Made by a program: the position numbers and the translations under genes. The notes below the pieces were generated by a model, which was given only the letters and a program-made list of their open reading frames with translations, had not been told where the DNA came from and ran no database searches. From Tetracentron sinense (Eukaryota > Streptophyta > Magnoliopsida > Trochodendrales > Trochodendraceae), in the NCBI GenBank assembly GCA_015143295.1, contig CM026554.1, positions 33,989,531 to 34,053,530 on the forward strand: a DNA stretch of 64,000 bases, read 5' to 3'. Numbering within the stretch: position 1 is the stretch's first letter; every line of letters begins with the position of its first letter. Below are positions 55,033-64,000 of this stretch, in pieces.

Positions 55033-56074
55033 GAGAGCAAATCATCTAGTCGGCCCCTAATACCAAAATTCGTATTAGGGACCCACATACCCAATAGCAA
55101 TCTTCCACCTCAAAAGACATTTGTTGTTGCCTTATTTAATGCAATCTTGGTTTCTAAACCCAAGAAAGGGTAATACGGTCACGAATTACATTTTGTCTTT
55201 TGTCCTCTTTTGCAAAATGTCTCATCTCTCTTATCTTTTCAATTTTCTTTGGTTTCTTTTACGAGTACTCTATTGCTTTTGTGATTAGAAGCGTACCACC
55301 CATAATTTTATCTATTTCTTCTACAAGTTTCCTCTCCTAAAACATAAGAACACATGCATATTTTTGTGACTTTGTGCATTTCCCTATCTAAACTCTCTAT
55401 TGCTTTTGTAATTGATTTTTAATAATAATTTTTGTAGGTTGAGAATCAAAAGAAAACACTAATACTTTTTATTGGAATTAAGATTTGATTGCAAAACTCT
55501 TCATTTTCAGGTAATGATTTTTTTTTTTCCTTCTGTTCAGGATTTTCTCCAACTTTAGAACCAGTAGTGTTGTCTAAGTAATAAAGCTATTAGTACAAAG
55601 GTGTAACACACCCAACTGCATGCCATATGCCTAAACTACAGGAATTGCATATAAACAATGATACTTGATTATACCTTGTCAATACTACAAAGGAGAAAAC
55701 ATTTTTGTCAAAACCTCAAACCCCTAAAATCTCAGGTGACACGATGATACGGGAGGAAATACTAAGTCGGGAAGTGATTCCAAGGAAAAAAATTTGGAAA
55801 GATAAGAGATGAGAACCTTTCAGGGAGGTGGACAAAATGGCAAAAAGTAAAATAATGATATCACCCTTTCTTTGGTTAGATACCACAGAAGATGACAAAA
55901 GACATTAAATAAGGCAAAAGCATATCGTGACCATATTACCCTTTCTTGGGTTTAGTTACCAAGATTGCATTAAATAAGACAAAGTAAATGCCTTTTGAGG
56001 TGGAAGGTTGCTATTGGGTATGTGGGCCCCTAATACGAATTTTGGTATTAGGGCAGACTAGATGATTTGCTCTC
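55033..56074. mobile_element. Mutator-like MITE with about 190-bp inverted ends
   Basis: The left end GAGAGCAAATCATCTAGTC and its inverted copy at 56056-56074 start arms that stay similar for about 190 bp. A perfect 9-bp duplication, CTAGGATGT, lies at 55024-55032 and 56075-56083. The interior is noncoding. Confidence 0.9.
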
Positions 56075-56133
56075 CTAGGATGTAACCTTCACTACGTCGA
56101 AAGTTTGGCCCTTCAAATTTTGTAATGTTTTTC

Positions 56134-56192
56134 TGAAAGTAATAAAAAACTCTCGTTAGTAAGGTACTATCGAGAGTTTTAAATCAGTTCTC
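56134..56192. mobile_element. Mutator-type MITE, copy 4, internally deleted
   Basis: This is a 59-bp copy with GAAAGTAATAAAAAACTCTC and (reversed) GAGAACTGATTTAAAACTCT ends, keeping only the GGTACTATCGAG subterminal motif. The flanks are only roughly repeated. Confidence 0.65.
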
Positions 56193-56225
56193 ATATTTTT
56201 AGGGAACGCAGACGTCCCGCTCTCG

Positions 56226-56382
56226 TCATGTGTCTCTTTCAACTCTCATTAATTGTGGTTAAGATTCACTCACCCCTAGGGTTTATAAATCTACCCTTGA
56301 TTTTCAATTTTTTTCAAAAAAAATTAATTCCTGGATTAGTGAATCTTAACCAGGGTTAAAGAAAAGTAAAAGGGACACGTGG
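56226..56382. repeat. Palindromic CACGTGTCCC repeat, complete copy in block B
   Basis: It runs from CATGTGTCTCTTTCAACTC to AAAAGGGACACGTGG, with TTGTGGTTAAGATTCACTCA and TCTTAACCAGGGTTAAAG arms around an AT-rich centre. Confidence 0.7.
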
Positions 56383-56439
56383 TGAGTGTCAAAGGTGTCC
56401 CTGTTGGGTGCTAACGGAAAGTGGATGCGTGAAACCATG

Positions 56440-56968
56440 TGTCACGGTTCAACCTTTTTGTAAGCGAAGCGACCGTGCGGCACTCGGCTACACCTGCGAG
56501 TCAGCTAACCACAAGATACTCACCCGAGAAATGTTCCCAAGTGGTAAGATGCACATCAAATCAGTAAGGGACAAAGTAAGCAACACGTAGCAACTCGCAA
56601 CACTGATTGAAAGCAACTTTAAGCCTTATTGATCCTTCCAAACAACTCTTTATAGACTACAATTAGTGAGGAGATTGAGCTTGCTACAAACTCAAAGGGA
56701 CATGGGCTAAGGACTCACCTTGCTCACCTCTCCTCAAGGTAGGAAAATAAGCATTTCACCATTTTACAGAAGGAAACATCCTCCTTGCTAGTGGAGTCAT
56801 ACTGGGGTATTTACAACTCTGCCATTACAAATTATCTTACTAAACTACCCTTGACTACAAAAGGAATTTACAATAAATCCCGGGACATTTTATATGACTC
56901 ATATGTACAAGGCTTACAAAACACGGGTCATGGCCATGTGCCGAGCACTGGACAAAATGACCGTGGCA
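56440..56968 (-). repeat. 3' LTR of the Reina-like element
   Basis: It is 529 bp. Its inner end reads GTGGCA, against GTGACA in the partner. Confidence 0.93.
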
Positions 56969-56982
56969 GACTCCCCCACTTA
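56969..56982 (-). other. Polypurine tract of the Reina-like element
   Basis: On the minus strand AAGTGGGGGAGTC lies directly before the 3' LTR. The polyprotein's original TAA overlaps its 5' edge at 56980-56982. Confidence 0.88.
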
Positions 56983-58188
56983 AACAGTCGACGCCCTCGT
57001 AGACTCTAAAGCTTGATACTCTGCAATCTTGTCTTCGAACTGGCGTAGGTCTTTGGCTAGCTCCTAGCTTGTATCTTCATCACCTCGGTCCCTCCACTTC
57101 ACCAGGTATTCTCGCTGCGGATGCTTGAGTGTTGGCGCTGCACGATCTGCCAAGATGCGCTCCACTTCACGAACACTCGAACTTGTCACCTTTGGTGCAG
57201 TTCTGACAGAGATGTTGCGAGCTGAATCTTCCATGTCAGGATGGTACGGCTTGATGTTGCTGGCATGGAATACTGGGTGGACCTTCAACCATGACGAAAG
57301 CTGAACTTTGTAGGAGGTCTTGCCCACATGAGCAACAACAGGAACTGGACCTTCATACTTTTGAACAAGCTTGTAGTGGACTTTCCGAAAGAATTTCAGT
57401 TGTTCCGGAAGGAGCTTGACAAGGACTAGATCTCCCATTTGAAATTCTCCCGGTCTTCTATCTTGGTCGGCCCATTTCTTCATCCACTTTAACGCTTTTT
57501 CCAAATAGGCGTGTGCAATATCAGCATTCCTATTCCACTCCTTAGTGAATTGGTAGGCTTTTGGGCTTGAACCTGTATAATGCTGGGCCACTGTGTGAGG
57601 TAACAGTGGTTGCTGTCCTATAACAATCTCAAAAGGACTCTTGTTAGTAGAGGAGATTTTTTGAATATTAAAGCAGAACTGGGCTATATCCAGAAGATTA
57701 ACCCAATTTCTTTGGTTAGCAGTTACAAAGTGGCGTAAATATTCTTCAAGCAAAACATTGATTCTCTCTGTCTGCCCATCAGTTTGTGGATGGTAGCTTG
57801 AAGAAAAATCTAACTTCGACCCCAAAAGTCGAAATATCTCAGTCCAAAACCGTCCTGTGAACCGAGTGTCTCGATTACTTACCAAATTTTGGGGCACTCC
57901 CCAATATTTGACAACATGTCTGAAGAACAAATAAGCTACCTCCTCTGCCGAGCAGTACTTTGGTGCTGGGATGAAAGTTGCATACTTGGAAAACCTGTCC
58001 ACAACCACCAATATTGACCCATACTCCCCCACTTGAGGCAGGATAGTTATGAAGTCCATTGAGACACTCTTCCATGGTCTCTTTGGCACCAGTAGCGGTT
58101 GCAGGAGTCCTAATGCCTTCTTTCTCTCAACTTTGTCATGTTGGCAGATGAGGCAAGTCTTAGTGTACTCCATCACGTCATCTTTCAT
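56983..58188 (-). pseudogene. Integrase and chromodomain of the Reina-like element
   Basis: The zinc region is split: [10 protein letters not shown] lies above, then two TAG codons replace Trp (at 58231-58233 and about 58195), then CLICQHDK. The core has SMDFITILP, but the second catalytic Asp is Asn (VSNRDTRFTG), while DGQTERIN keeps the Glu. The C-terminal region has KYEGPVPVV and a chromodomain, VERILADRAAP then EYLVKWRDRGDEDTS. There a TAG at 57064-57066 replaces the conserved Trp, and the frame continues ELAKDLRQFEDKIAEYQ to the old stop at 56980. The integrase is catalytically dead. Confidence 0.9.
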
Positions 58189-58233
58189 ATTTGGCTAATA
58201 ATAGTTCTGTTTCAACAAGACCATGGTGCATTG

Positions 58234-59622
58234 CTAGCCCGGATGACCTGCCCACAAAGTGTCATGACATTCTTTCAGAAGTAATTTGTGCAGTTCACTC
58301 GTTCTAGGCACAAACAAGCACCTTCTCTTGGTAAGGAGGAAACCATCCTCCAACCAAAATCGACGCGTCTTGCCCTCCTTGGCAAGTTGAATAATGGTTT
58401 TGGCTATAGGATCTTGGCCAAGCCCTTCTTTAATTCGCTCCTGTATGTTATCGGTCACCTTACTCGCCGTCAAGTGACCCACCAACTTCAAGGTCGCAAA
58501 CTCGGCCTTCCGGCTCAAGACATCCACTACCTGATTAGTGCGTCCTGCCTTATATTCTAGCTCGATGTCAAACTCGGCAAGGAACTCCTGCCATTGAGCT
58601 CGCTTGGGAGCGAGTTTCTTTTGGGTCAAGAAGTGGCTTACCGCTGAGTTGTCCGTCTTCACGACGAACTTTGAACCGAGTAGGTAATGCCTCCACACCT
58701 GGAGACAATGAATAACAGCCAATAATTCTTTCTCTTGGGTAGTGTATCTTCGTTCGGCGTCATTGAGCTTTCGGCTCTCATAAGCAATTGGATGGCCGTC
58801 TTGTAGAAGTACACCCCTTAGTGCATAGTCCGACGCATCAGTTTGGACCTCAAAAGCTTTTCCCAAATTTGGAAGAGTAAGGACTGGATTGCTCATTACA
58901 ACATTCTTGAGGTCTTCAAATATGTCTTGGCATTCTTGTGACCAAGACCAAACCCGATCTTTCTTCAGTAAGTCGGTTAGGGGTGCAACACGCTTGGAGT
59001 ACCCCAGAATGAATCTCCTATAGTAGTTCACCAGTCCAAGGAACGAGCGTAGCTCACTCACCTTGGTTGGGGCCTTCCACTCCTGGATAGCCTGCACCTT
59101 CTTCATATCCATCCTTATTTGGCCTCCGCCAACTTGGTGTCCGAGGAACATAATGTGCTCTTGAGCAAATGAGCATTTTTCTCTCTTCACAAATAAGTGG
59201 TTCTTCTGGAGTAACTGGAATACGGTGCGTAAATGCCCGACATGCTCCTCCAACGAAGAGCTATATACGACAATATCATCAAGATACACCACCACGAATT
59301 TATCCAGATACTCGTGGAAGATTTCATTCATGAGGGTGCAAAATGTGGCAGGGGCATTGGTCAACCCAAATAGCATGACCAAAAACTCAAAAGCACCATA
59401 TCTAGTTACACATGCAGTCTTTGGTTCATCTCCCTCTGCAATGCGGACTTGATAATAACCTGACCTTAAGTCAAGCTTAGAGAAATATCTTGCAGCTCCC
59501 AGCTGATCAAACAAATCTGCAATGAGAGGGATAGGATATTTGTTCCAGATAGTTAACTTGTTCAGGGCATGATAATCCACACATAGCCTTAAGCTTCCAT
59601 CCTGCTTCTTCTGAAATAGCAC
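58234..59622 (-). pseudogene. Reverse transcriptase and RNase H of the Reina-like element
   Basis: A 462-codon stretch is open. The reverse transcriptase has [30 protein letters not shown], the catalytic [12 protein letters not shown] and [10 protein letters not shown]. RNase H has [20 protein letters not shown] and [12 protein letters not shown], so its acids are present. The tail enters the integrase zinc region ([10 protein letters not shown]). The frame has no native start; upstream TAG codons near 59650 and a frameshift near 59790 cut it from the protease. This is the best-preserved part of the element. Confidence 0.92.
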
Positions 59623-59773
59623 AGGTGCTCTAAATGGGGCCTTTGATGGCTAGATAAACCCTGACTACAGTAAGGTATCCAATTGCTTTCTCAATTCTGC
59701 CAACTCTATCGGAGCCATACGATATCCCCCTCTTGCAGGGGGTTTAGCTCCAGGAACCAACTCTATTTGATGA

Positions 59774-60475
59774 TCAACGCCCCTTCGGAGGCAATGACTT
59801 GGGGAGTTCACCAGGCATCACATTATCGAACTCCTTCAATACTTGGTGTACCGCTTTTGGGACATGAGCTTCTCTCAACTCCTCTTGCACTTCAACTAGA
59901 GAAGCCACATAAGTTGGTTCTCCCTTCTTCAGGCCCTTCTTCAGTTTTAGGGCTGATAGAAACTTCTCTTCAGTTACTTTGTTAGTGGCAGGAACCATGC
60001 AAGGGTTATCTCCAAGTAGACAAACTGAGTTTGAGAATGGCATCGATACCGCCTTAGTCTCTCTTAGGAACTCCATCCCAAGAATGACTTGAAAATCATC
60101 CAACAGAACAGCTGTAAAGTTCATTCTCCCTTCCCAGTCGCCCAACTTAACATGTACCGACTTGGCCATACCATGGATTGGTTTGGCCTCTGAGTTTACC
60201 GATTTCATACGACTAGAATCCTTCTCTAGATTCAAGCCGATGCATTTCGCTTCCGAACCCGCCAGAAAGTTATGTGTGACCCCTGTGTTGACTATAGCAC
60301 GGGTCAATTTACCATTGATCTTCAATTCAACATACATGAGACCTTTGGTAGGGGCTGGTTTCTTCTCTACACTTTGCTTCTTCACAGCATTAAGTAATCG
60401 TAGAGCACCCATCCAAGTTGGCTCCTCACATTCGTCCTCTTCAGGCACTATTTCAGCTTGACTGTTGTAAGGCAT
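59774..60475 (-). pseudogene. Protease region of the Reina-like element
   Basis: A 233-codon frame contains the aspartic protease site, but it reads IVNTGVTHNF where DTGATHNF is expected, so the catalytic Asp is Asn. LGMEFLRETKAV follows as the second conserved strand. The end (ELPKSLPP) shifts frame by loss of about two bases before GVDHQIELVPG. The start is also out of frame with the zinc knuckle. Confidence 0.88.
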
Positions 60476-60476
60476 T

Positions 60477-61485
60477 TAAAGCCTGCTTTTGAGGGCACAC
60501 AGCAATCCGATGTGGCCCTCCACAAAGGAAGCAACTAATGGTCTTTGACCCAACTGAAGACGATGTTAATCCTTTGAATTGTGAGGATCCTGAAGGTCTT
60601 ATATCACCTCACCCACTCTTGGGCTTGTTAAACTTCCCCGACTTAGCACTCGAGCTTGAGTTCCCTGAGTAAGCTATTTTATTCTTCCCACCATCCTCGG
60701 TAGTATAGTCGGTTAGACGCTCAGCCGCAGTTTGCGCTGACGCCAAATCTTATACCCTTTGTCTCTATAACTCAGTTTGGGCCCAAGGTTTGAGGCCTTC
60801 AAGGAAATAGAATAGTTTGTCCTTCTCACACATATCTCGAATGTCCAACATCAATGCCAAGAACTGTTTCACATATTCGTGAAACAGTACCGGTTTGTCG
60901 AAGGTTTCTCAACTTTCACCAAGCCATATACTCGACGTTCTCGGGAAAGAACTATGCCTTCAATTCCCTCTTTAGGTCCTCCCATTAGTCAATTGTGCAA
61001 ACACCCCTGACTATATCATCGTACTTTGTTCATCACCACAGTTTGGCATCACCCACCAAATACATAGTAGCCATTGTGACTTTAGTCTCTTCTGAGTCAG
61101 TCCTAACAGCCCGGAAGTAATGTTCCATATCGAACAAGAAGTTCTCGAGTTCTTTTGCATCACGAGCACCAGCATAGTTTCTAGATTCAGGAATTCGAAT
61201 CCTAGAAGTTTCACCTGCATTCGGGCCAGTTGTTCCCATTGCTCTAGTGAGAACATTCACCTTAGCAACAAGGTCACCAATTTGGGCTTGTAGGACTTCC
61301 ACCGTAACCCTAAAGTCCTCGCTGAGCATATCAGTAGTGTTAGCAACATTCCTTTGTTCCATCTCGATCACATCGACACGCTCGGCAAGTTGTACAAGTC
61401 CGTCTGCAACACTGCCAAGTTGTGAAGCTTGCAACTCGAGATCCTCGATCTGCTCTTTATTCGTCCGTTCCTGTCTCGGTGGCAT
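60477..61485 (-). pseudogene. gag of the Reina-like element
   Basis: It begins with an ATG at 61483-61485 (MPPRQERTNKEQIEDLELQ), has a coiled-coil-like N-terminal part, then NYAGARDAKELENFLFDMEH and ATMYLVGDAKLW. Two adjacent TGA codons end the first frame near 61033. The decayed remainder includes DDIVRGV, LRNLRQTGTVS and FYFLEGLKPWAQTEL. The zinc knuckle CFLCGGPHRIAVC at 60495-60533 has the CX2CX3HX4C spacing seen in related plant elements. Confidence 0.88.
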
Positions 61486-61515
61486 GATTCCAACTTCTAG
61501 AGGATCACAATGACC

Positions 61516-61527
61516 GCTCTAATACCA
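61516..61527 (-). other. tRNA-iMet primer binding site, Reina-like element
   Basis: The minus strand reads TGGTATTAGAGC, two bases from the 5' LTR, with one mismatch to the initiator Met complement (C to T). Confidence 0.88.
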
Positions 61528-61529
61528 AC

Positions 61530-62058
61530 TGTCACAGTCCAACTTTTTTGTAAGTGAAGCGATCGTGCGGCACTCGGCTACACTTGCGAGTCAGCCAACC
61601 ACAAAATACTCACCCGAGAAATGTTCCCAAGTGGTAAGATGCACACCAAGTCAGTAAGGGACAAAGTAAGTAACACGTAGCAACACGCAACACCGATTGA
61701 AAGCAATTTTAAGCTTTATTGATCATTCCAAGCAACTCTTTACAAACTACAATTAGTGAGGAGATTGAGCTTGCTACAAACTCAAAGGGACATGGGCTAA
61801 AGACTCACCTTGCTCACCTCTCCTCAAGGTAGGAAAATAAACATTTCATCCTTTTACATAAGGAAACATCCTCCTTGCTAGTGGAGTCATACTGGGGTAT
61901 TTACAACTCTGCCATTACAAATTATCTTACTAAACTATCCTTGACTACAAAAGGAATTTACAATAAACTCCGAGACACTTTACATGACTCATATGTACAA
62001 GGCTTACAAAACACGGGTCATGGCCATGTGCCGAGCACTGGACAAAATGACCGTGACA
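61530..62058 (-). repeat. 5' LTR of the Reina-like element
   Basis: It is the 529-bp partner of 56440-56968. Confidence 0.93.
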
Positions 62059-62630
62059 CATGGCACAGTCCACCCTTTTCGTAGTAGATAATTCCCTTCT
62101 TAGTTCTTTCACACTTAGCTTGGGTATGAAATAGGTCAGCTTTGACTCAGGGCCTGTTCTATCAAGCCCACTTTGCCTCTAATCACTTCTTTTTAGAAGG
62201 GGAGTTGAGAAATAGGAGATTTGCCGAAATTATCAGAGATTTTGTAAGAACATCTTGTTCAGTTTATGTTATGGAAACTAAAAAATTTATAATGGACTTG
62301 GGTTAGAGTTATGAGATTCAAATTTTCAAAAAGTCAGGAAATTGCTAAATTAGTAAGAATAGGGGTTAAATTTCCAAACCTAGGGTGTTAATAGAGTTCG
62401 GATGGAAGGGTTAGGGACTATTCAGTGGATGAGTGTTGCGCCAGTCTTGGGGAACAAGCTCTAGGGTTCTGAAACCCTAACTTCGTAATGTGTTATTCTC
62501 TAAGTTTCGAACAACACTTGTTCTTCAAAATATATATATAAGAAAAAACTGCAATAATACTAATGGAATTTAATCCAATCAATCACAATGACTAAAGTCA
62601 GCAACCAGTAACTCTAGAATTCAATAAGAA
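62059..62630. repeat. Repeat block B, right part
   Basis: It continues block B beyond the Reina-like insertion and matches 18441-18504, 19471-19874, 23398-23429 and 23634-23690. It lacks the SINE-like unit, the 3.5-kb insertion and the MULE-MITE present in block A. Confidence 0.82.
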
Positions 62631-62635
62631 AATCT

Positions 62636-63650
62636 TACTTCAAATAAAGGGCAAGAACTGGTCAAATGGAAATAGGATTCATGCCACTGCTTTGTTGGCC
62701 ATTTCCTCCATATATTTTATACATATCCTATTGTTATTGTTTTTTCTTGTTATACAGGACAGCTATCCCCTTACCTTATTACTATACCCAGTTAAATAAT
62801 TACATAACATAGTATAAAATTATTATTTTTTTTTGCAAAAGTTTAGAGCCCTTTGTCCAATGACTATGCCCTATTAAATAATTAAATAATATAATCTTTT
62901 TTTTAAAAAAAAGTTAAAGGAGGCATCTACTCCTTTGTCCCATGACTATGCCCCCATAGGGTTAAATAATTTCCTTTAGTTGTGGTTATGATTCACTAAC
63001 CCTTTGGGTTAAACCACCTGACCTTAGTTTTTAGAATTTTTTTTTTGAAAAATAACCACATTAGTTAAAATTTGTTAATCACAGTTCAAGAACAGTTAAA
63101 GGAGCTTTGTGAGTCCAAGAAGCAATAGTCCACTCCTTGCCTAAGAAGAGGATTATTGGCCATAAAAAAAATATATTTTTAAGTTCAAGGGGGCAGGGGG
63201 CAGCTGCCATTATGCCTTATCAACTATAATTCTTTGTTCCAAAATTTGGGGGCAACTGCCCCCATGGCCCATGCTAATGCCTTCAAAAAAAAAAAAAGAC
63301 ATATTTTGCAAAGGTTGGGGGGGGACATTCTGGGGCGGAGATGGGGGTGAGAGGCCCATAGCCCCCTAAATTTTTTTTTTAAAATTTATTAGATAGTAAT
63401 ATAAAAAAATTACAAATACATTTTTACTTTTATCTATATCTAGTTCCCCCAAAATAACTTTAATTAGTTGACTATGTGGGAAGGTTTGCCCCTTCAAAAA
63501 ATTGTAATTTTTTTAAAGGTACAATATAAGAAATTACAAATATAGCTAATTTTACTTAGATTAGTAGTTGATTTTATTTAGAGCAGTGATTAGCAGACTG
63601 CACATTCAGCTAGATAGCTAAATGCCGGTCCACATGTATCTCTATTGGGA
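62636..63650. repeat. Repeat block D, paralogue of block C
   Basis: It matches 36522-37592 in order, including the CCCCCATAGGGTTAAATAA and TATGTGGGAAGGTTTGCCC phrases. It has no Tekay insertion. A copy of the TTAACC repeat lies at 62960-63085 and a GGGGCGGAG remnant near 63333. Confidence 0.78.
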
Positions 63651-64000
63651 CCCGTAATTGATAGGAAGAAGAAGATGAAAATGAATGGAGGAGGGGGCGG
63701 CTGAGTGTCGCAATTCAGAGGGCTCTCTAGGAGCAGATCTCTTATGCCTTGGAGTATCTTTCTCATGAAGTTTAATCCTCTTTTATAGATATGTGGATAT
63801 GAAACCGTTCCTAAATTTTAGCCGTGAATTGGAGACATAATGAGGAGTTTATAGAACACTAATGAGTGCCTCTAAATGGCATTTACTCTTGTTGTTACAT
63901 ATTCAGAGTCACTAATGGCTCCATGGCCACAAATGTCAATATCTCCCACTTGGCCATGAGAGCCAAATATCTCCTACTTGGTCATGTGGGTTATTACATA
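63651..64000. other. Possible Copia LTR edge, otherwise nothing
   Basis: The last 60 bases repeat ATATCTCCCACTTGGCCATG and ATCTCCTACTTGGTCATG, phrases common at Copia LTR borders. The window ends before an end can be tested. Confidence 0.3.

Larger units (their letters stand above)
56440..62058 (-). mobile_element. Ty3/gypsy chromovirus, probably Reina clade, 5619 bp
   Basis: Both LTRs are exactly 529 bp (56440-56968, 61530-62058) with TGTCAC...GTGACA-type ends. The flanks share CATG (56436-56439, 62059-62062), and block A has a single CATG at 18441-18444 in the same context. The minus-strand order is 5' LTR, primer site, gag, protease, reverse transcriptase/RNase H, integrase with chromodomain, polypurine tract, 3' LTR. 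I count about 31 differences between the LTRs (near 6%), mostly transitions. The coding region has many stops, mainly TAG or TGA where Trp, Gln or Arg is expected, and two catalytic Asp-to-Asn changes. The clade is judged from size and motifs; Galadriel is an alternative. Confidence 0.92.

Overview
The window is nuclear DNA from a flowering plant, most likely a dicot. The evidence is the mix of element families (chromoviral Ty3/gypsy, Copia and Ogre-like LTRs, L1-type LINE, CACTA, Mutator, hAT, PIF), a plant F-box gene with an FBA-type C-terminal region, GT-AG introns and AT-rich intergenic DNA. I cannot name the species. Host gene content is very low: one F-box gene (24382-25317, +) and one small two-exon gene for a probable secreted proline-rich peptide (7478-7840, -). 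Nearly everything else is transposable elements, their nested insertions, or tandem repeats.

Layout. 0-13 kb: a hAT MITE (370-643), an Ogre-like LTR remnant (about 1.96-2.39 kb), a decayed LINE 3' half (2978-4430, +), MULE-type MITEs (5036-5209, 9330-9518), the peptide gene, and a palindromic element split by a hAT element (12581-13272). 13.6-18.3 kb: one 5'-truncated LINE on the minus strand, interrupted by a 2.2-kb Copia-type solo LTR with a perfect 5-bp target duplication (TSD); removing the LTR rejoins the LINE reading frame. 18.3-23.7 kb: repeat block A, holding a SINE-like unit, a 3.5-kb insertion and a MULE-MITE. 24.4-25.4 kb: the F-box gene. 26.4-35.5 kb: a 3-kb solo LTR split by a 6-kb non-autonomous CACTA element that carries a mitochondrial-type malate dehydrogenase exon. 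36.5-46.1 kb: repeat block C split by an 8.5-kb Tekay-type chromovirus (-). 46.5-56.1 kb: a hAT element, two Mutator-like elements, a PIF/Harbinger MITE and an isolated snRNA-type promoter motif. 56.4-62.1 kb: a 5.6-kb Reina-like chromovirus (-) inserted in repeat block B. 62.1-63.7 kb: the rest of block B, then block D, a paralogue of block C.

Blocks A and B are paralogous, and each preserves the empty site of insertions found in the other. The insertions can therefore be read directly from the sequence, with exact ends and TSDs. Both full-length retrotransposons keep two LTRs, a tRNA-iMet primer site, a polypurine tract and a TSD, but their coding regions carry stops, frameshifts and catalytic-residue losses, so neither looks autonomous. 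No element here appears to encode an intact transposase. All similarity statements are from reading by eye; no database search was run.
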